Shown here: piece by piece, positions 5,644 through 8,648 of the stretch
Layout of the letters: each line of letters starts with the position of its first letter
How positions within the stretch are numbered: the first letter of the stretch is position 1
DNA from: Reyranella sp.
GTDB taxonomy: Bacteria; Pseudomonadota; Alphaproteobacteria; Reyranellales; Reyranellaceae
DNA: 8,648 nucleotides
NCBI GenBank assembly: GCA_016780605.1
Contig: JADHLS010000179.1
Coordinates: 1-8,648, forward strand
Direction: 5' to 3'
Translations under genes and position numbers: made by a program
The notes under the pieces: model-generated
What the model saw: the letters and a program-made list of their open reading frames with translations, nothing else
The model's database searches: none
What the model was told of the DNA's origin: nothing

Positions 5644-6680
5644 ATTTTCGCAGCGACAACGAGGTCGGCGCTCATCCATCGGTCATCGCCGCGGTCGGCA
5701 AGGCCTTCACCAGCGGCGCGGCGTTCTCCTACGGCGCCGACGACTGGACGCATCGCGTCGAAGCGCGTCTTCGCGAGCTGTTCGAGAAGCCCGACCTAGT
5801 GGCCTTCCCGGTCGTCACCGGCACCGCGGCGAACAGCCTGGCGCTCGCCTGCTGTTCGCCGCCGTGGGGCGCGATCTTCTGCCATCCCTCCTCGCATATT
5901 GCAGCCGAGGAGACCGGGGCACCGGAGTTCTTCACCTCGGGCGCGCGCCTGTTCCGCATCGACGGTGCGGGCGGCAAGGTCGATCCAGTGAAGCTCGCCG
6001 AGGCGCTGGCCCAGCCGGTCTACGGCGTGCCGCATTTCGCCCAGCCTGCCGCCGTCAGCATCACCCAGGCGACCGAATGCGGTACCGTCTATGCGCCGGA
6101 GGAGATCGCCGCGATCGCCACCTCGACGCATCGGCACGGACTGAAGCTGCACATGGACGGCGCACGCTTTGCCAATGCGCTGGCCTATGTCGGGTGCTCG
6201 CCGGCCGAGCTCTCCTGGAAGGCCGGTGTCGACGTGCTGAGCTTCGGCGCCACCAAGAACGGCGTGCTGGCGGCCGAGGCAGTGGTCTTCTTCAAGCCCG
6301 AACTCGCCCAGGATTTCCCGTTCCGCAGCAAGCGCGGCGGCCATCTGCTCTCCAAGATGCGCCTCTTGTCGTCGCAGCTCGACGCCTACCTGACCGACGG
6401 CCTGTGGCTCGAGAACGCGCGGCATGCCAATGCGATGGCCCGCCGGTTGGTCGCCGGGCTCACGCCGCTCAAGGGCACGCAGCTCCTGTATCCCGTCGAC
6501 GCCCATGAGATATTCGTCGTCATGCCCGCCCATATTCATGATGCCTTGCAGGCAGGCGGCGCCAAGTACCATCCTTGGCCGTCCGATCGTCCGGGCGAAC
6601 GGGCGTTTCGTCTCGTCACCGCGTTCGATACCGATCCCGACGAAGTCGATCGTTTCCTGTCCATCGCAAAGTCCGCGTGA
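5640..6680 (+). CDS. ltaE: Low-specificity L-threonine aldolase (PLP-dependent)
   Basis: The enzyme cleaves L-threonine or L-allo-threonine to glycine and acetaldehyde, and often other beta-hydroxy-amino acids. It is a cytoplasmic fold-type I PLP enzyme. The 346-residue length is normal. FRSDN at 3-7 is the usual family opening. VVTGTAANSLAL (58-69) binds the cofactor phosphate, HPSSHIAAEETGAPEF at 82-97 contains the ring-stacking histidine (His86), HMDGARFANA (171-180) holds the PLP-nitrogen aspartate Asp173, and SFGATKNG (201-208) the Schiff-base lysine Lys206. GAGGAA at 5629-5634, five bases before the ATG, plus the ATGA overlap with the VOC gene fix the start. Stereospecificity (L- or L-allo-) is not readable. 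The gene ends seven bases before the molybdoenzyme gene. Confidence 0.93.
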   Translation: MNFRSDNEVGAHPSVIAAVGKAFTSGAAFSYGADDWTHRVEARLRELFEKPDLVAFPVVTGTAANSLALACCSPPWGAIFCHPSSHIAAEETGAPEFFTSGARLFRIDGAGGKVDPVKLAEALAQPVYGVPHFAQPAAVSITQATECGTVYAPEEIAAIATSTHRHGLKLHMDGARFANALAYVGCSPAELSWKAGVDVLSFGATKNGVLAAEAVVFFKPELAQDFPFRSKRGGHLLSKMRLLSSQLDAYLTDGLWLENARHANAMARRLVAGLTPLKGTQLLYPVDAHEIFVVMPAHIHDALQAGGAKYHPWPSDRPGERAFRLVTAFDTDPDEVDRFLSIAKSA

Positions 6681-6687
6681 GTAACCG

Positions 6688-8648
6688 ATGACCCACCAGC
6701 GCACCCTCACGGCCGCCCATTGGGGCGTCTATGAGGTCGAGTACGACGACGCCGGCAAGGCCATCCGCCTGCACCCCTTCTCCAAGGATCCCGATCCCTC
6801 ACCGATCGGCCTGCACATGCTGTCCGACGAGGTGACGCGGCTGCGCGTGCGTCGGCCGGCCGTGCGCAAGAGCTGGCTGGAAAAAGGACCCGGCGCGAAT
6901 CCCGAGAAACGCGGCCAGGAGCCGTTCGTCGAGGTCGGCTGGAACGAAGCGCTCGATCTCGTCGCCGGGGAACTCAAGCGCGTGAAGGAGACCCATTCCA
7001 ATCGCGCGATCTTCGGCGGCTCCTATGGCTGGTCGAGCGCCGGCCGCTTCCACCACGCCCAGAGCCAGGTCCACCGCTTCCTGAATTCGGTCGGCGGCTA
7101 TGTGCGCCATCAGGACTCCTACAGCCTGGGCGCGGCGCGCGTGCTGATGCCGCATATTGTGGCGCCGATGGACGAGCTGATGTCCCTGCACACTCCGTGG
7201 GACGTCATGGCCGAGCATTGCAAGCTCTTCGTGTCCTTCGGCGGCGTGCCGCTCAAAAACAGCCAGATCAACGCCGGCGGCGCCACCCGGCATCACGTGA
7301 AGGGCGGCCTCTACGGCATGCGCGCCAAGGGCGTGCGCTTCGTCAACGTCACGCCGACCAGCGACGATCTCGACACCGGCGGCGCGGTCGAGTGGCTGGC
7401 GATCCGGCCCAACACCGACACCGCGCTGATGCTGGCGCTTTGCCACACGCTGCTCGCCGAGAACCTGCACGATCGCGAGTTCCTGGCGCGCTGCACCGTA
7501 GGCTTCGAGAAGTTCGCACCCTCGCTTGCGGGCAAGGACGCTACCTGGGCGGAGAAGATCACGGGCATTCCGGCGTCGCGCATCACCGCACTGGCGCGGG
7601 AAATGGCCGCGACGCGCACGACGGTCAGCATCAACTGGTCGCTGCAACGCAGCCACCACGGCGAGCAGCCGTTCTGGGCACTGGTGACGCTCGCCTGCAT
7701 GCTGGGCCAGGTCGGCCTGCCGGGCGGCGGCTTCGCCGTGGGCTACGGTCCGGTCAACCTGATGGGCAGCGCCTTCCCCAAATACAGCGGGCCGACGCTG
7801 CCGCAGGGCACCAACGCGGTCAGCGACTTCATCCCGGTCGCGCGCTTCACCGACATGCTGCTCAATCCCGGAGGCACGGTGCCCTACAACGGCCGCGACC
7901 TCGTCTATCCCGACATCCGGCTGGTCTACTGGGCGGGCGGCAATCCGTTCCACCATCACCAGGATCTCAACCGGCTGATGCTGGCCTGGCGCAAGCCCGA
8001 GACCATCGTGTTCCACGAGCAGTTCTGGACGCCCGCCGCGCGCATGGCCGACATCGTCCTGCCGGCGACCACCAGCCTGGAGCGCGACGACATCGGCTAC
8101 GGCAGCCGCGAGCCCTACCTGATCGCCATGAAGAAGGCCCGCGAGTCGGTCGGCGAAGCGCGCGACGACTATTGGATCTTCTCCCAGCTCGCCGAGCGGA
8201 TGGGCCACGGCGAGGCCTACACCGAGGGCCGCGACACCACCCAGTGGCTGAAACATCTCTATGAGCTGTCGCGCGTGAAGTCGGCCCAGGCGGGTGTGAC
8301 CATTCCCGCGTTCGACGATTTCTGGGACGCCGGCATGGCCGAGGCCAAGGGCGAAACGCGCGAGCCGGTCCTGCTGGCCGCCTTCCGCGCCGACCCCGAC
8401 AAGCATCGGCTGAAGACGCCGTCGGGCAGGATCGAGATCTTCTCCGAGAAGATCGCCTCGTTCGGCTACGACGACTGTCCGGGCCACGCCACCTGGTTCG
8501 AGCCGATCGAATGGCTGGGCTCCAAGACCGCCGAGCGCTACCCGTTGCACATGTGGTCGGACCAGCCCGCCGACAAGCTGCACAGCCAGCTCGACCACAG
8601 CCCGCATGCGCGCTCGACCAAGATCAGGGGTCGCCAACCGGTGACCAT
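6688..8648 (+). CDS. Molybdopterin oxidoreductase, DMSO/biotin-sulfoxide reductase (BisC/DorA-like) family, 3' end outside window
   Basis: 653 residues are visible. The frame is still open at the right edge, roughly 100-130 residues short of the usual length of about 770. These enzymes hold a bis-MGD molybdenum cofactor and reduce S- or N-oxides. GSYGWSSAGRFHHA (111-124) carries Tyr113 and Trp115, corresponding to Tyr114/Trp116 of Rhodobacter DMSO reductase; the tyrosine is absent from TMAO reductases. DSYSLGAA (143-150) provides the molybdenum-ligand Ser146. GGNPFHHHQD (417-426) and HEQFWTPAARMADIVLPA are typical cofactor-binding stretches, and HSQLDHSPHA near the edge begins the C-terminal MGD-binding domain. 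There is no N-terminal cysteine motif for an iron-sulfur cluster. No twin-arginine signal precedes the catalytic domain, so a cytoplasmic, BisC-like enzyme is likely. The ATG at 6688 follows a weak GTGAG. Substrate (methionine sulfoxide, biotin sulfoxide, other) is undetermined. Confidence 0.93.
   Translation, partial: MTHQRTLTAAHWGVYEVEYDDAGKAIRLHPFSKDPDPSPIGLHMLSDEVTRLRVRRPAVRKSWLEKGPGANPEKRGQEPFVEVGWNEALDLVAGELKRVKETHSNRAIFGGSYGWSSAGRFHHAQSQVHRFLNSVGGYVRHQDSYSLGAARVLMPHIVAPMDELMSLHTPWDVMAEHCKLFVSFGGVPLKNSQINAGGATRHHVKGGLYGMRAKGVRFVNVTPTSDDLDTGGAVEWLAIRPNTDTALMLALCHTLLAENLHDREFLARCTVGFEKFAPSLAGKDATWAEKITGIPASRITALAREMAATRTTVSINWSLQRSHHGEQPFWALVTLACMLGQVGLPGGGFAVGYGPVNLMGSAFPKYSGPTLPQGTNAVSDFIPVARFTDMLLNPGGTVPYNGRDLVYPDIRLVYWAGGNPFHHHQDLNRLMLAWRKPETIVFHEQFWTPAARMADIVLPATTSLERDDIGYGSREPYLIAMKKARESVGEARDDYWIFSQLAERMGHGEAYTEGRDTTQWLKHLYELSRVKSAQAGVTIPAFDDFWDAGMAEAKGETREPVLLAAFRADPDKHRLKTPSGRIEIFSEKIASFGYDDCPGHATWFEPIEWLGSKTAERYPLHMWSDQPADKLHSQLDHSPHARSTKIRGRQPVT

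Noticed and set aside
4909..5679. Long upstream extension of the rluD reading frame on the minus strand
   Set aside because: The S4 domain starts within about 16 residues of the 4908 start, the usual place. The extension has no domain and overlaps the DUF6476-like and VOC genes in antisense.
6799..8637. A 612-codon open frame on the minus strand opposite the molybdoenzyme gene
   Set aside because: Its product is low-complexity Ala/Arg/Gly/His/Val-rich sequence with no recognisable domain, typical of antisense frames in high-GC genes. The plus strand encodes a clear DMSO-reductase-family protein.

Overview
The window comes from a high-GC proteobacterium, most likely an alphaproteobacterium. 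The evidence is the RluD-type pseudouridine synthase / RpoH / small DUF6476-like membrane protein neighbourhood, a CIRCE-type operator, and strongly GC-biased codon use. A Reyranella- or rhizobial-like genome would fit, but no rRNA or other marker here fixes the genus. The region reads as ordinary chromosome: I see no insertion sequence, phage gene, CRISPR array, tRNA or rRNA. Genes are tightly packed and no gap exceeds about 125 bases.

Left part (1-840): the 3' end of a plus-strand TPR gene (NlpI-like C-terminus) overlaps by ATGA a small two-helix membrane protein gene. These converge on the minus-strand gene asd.

Middle (838-4908, minus strand, transcribed right to left): an RluD-family 23S rRNA pseudouridine synthase, then the heat-shock sigma factor rpoH with its own promoter region and a strong intrinsic terminator, then a crotonase-fold protein, then aspartate-semialdehyde dehydrogenase (asd). 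The rluD-rpoH gap holds the most interesting signal. It is a near-perfect CIRCE element (9-9-9 architecture, one arm mismatch) placed just downstream of a sigma-70-like promoter, so HrcA could control rpoH itself. Between CIRCE and the rpoH start codon are short complementary segments that could mask the ribosome binding site.

Right part (4918-8648, plus strand): a compact gene run divergent from rluD with only 9 bases between start codons. It contains a DUF6476-like single-pass membrane protein (probable TTG start), a VOC/glyoxalase-fold protein, a low-specificity L-threonine aldolase, and a molybdopterin oxidoreductase of the DMSO/biotin-sulfoxide reductase family that runs off the right edge. 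The spacings (0 bases, 4-base overlap, 7 bases) suggest cotranscription. A shared pathway is not evident from sequence alone.
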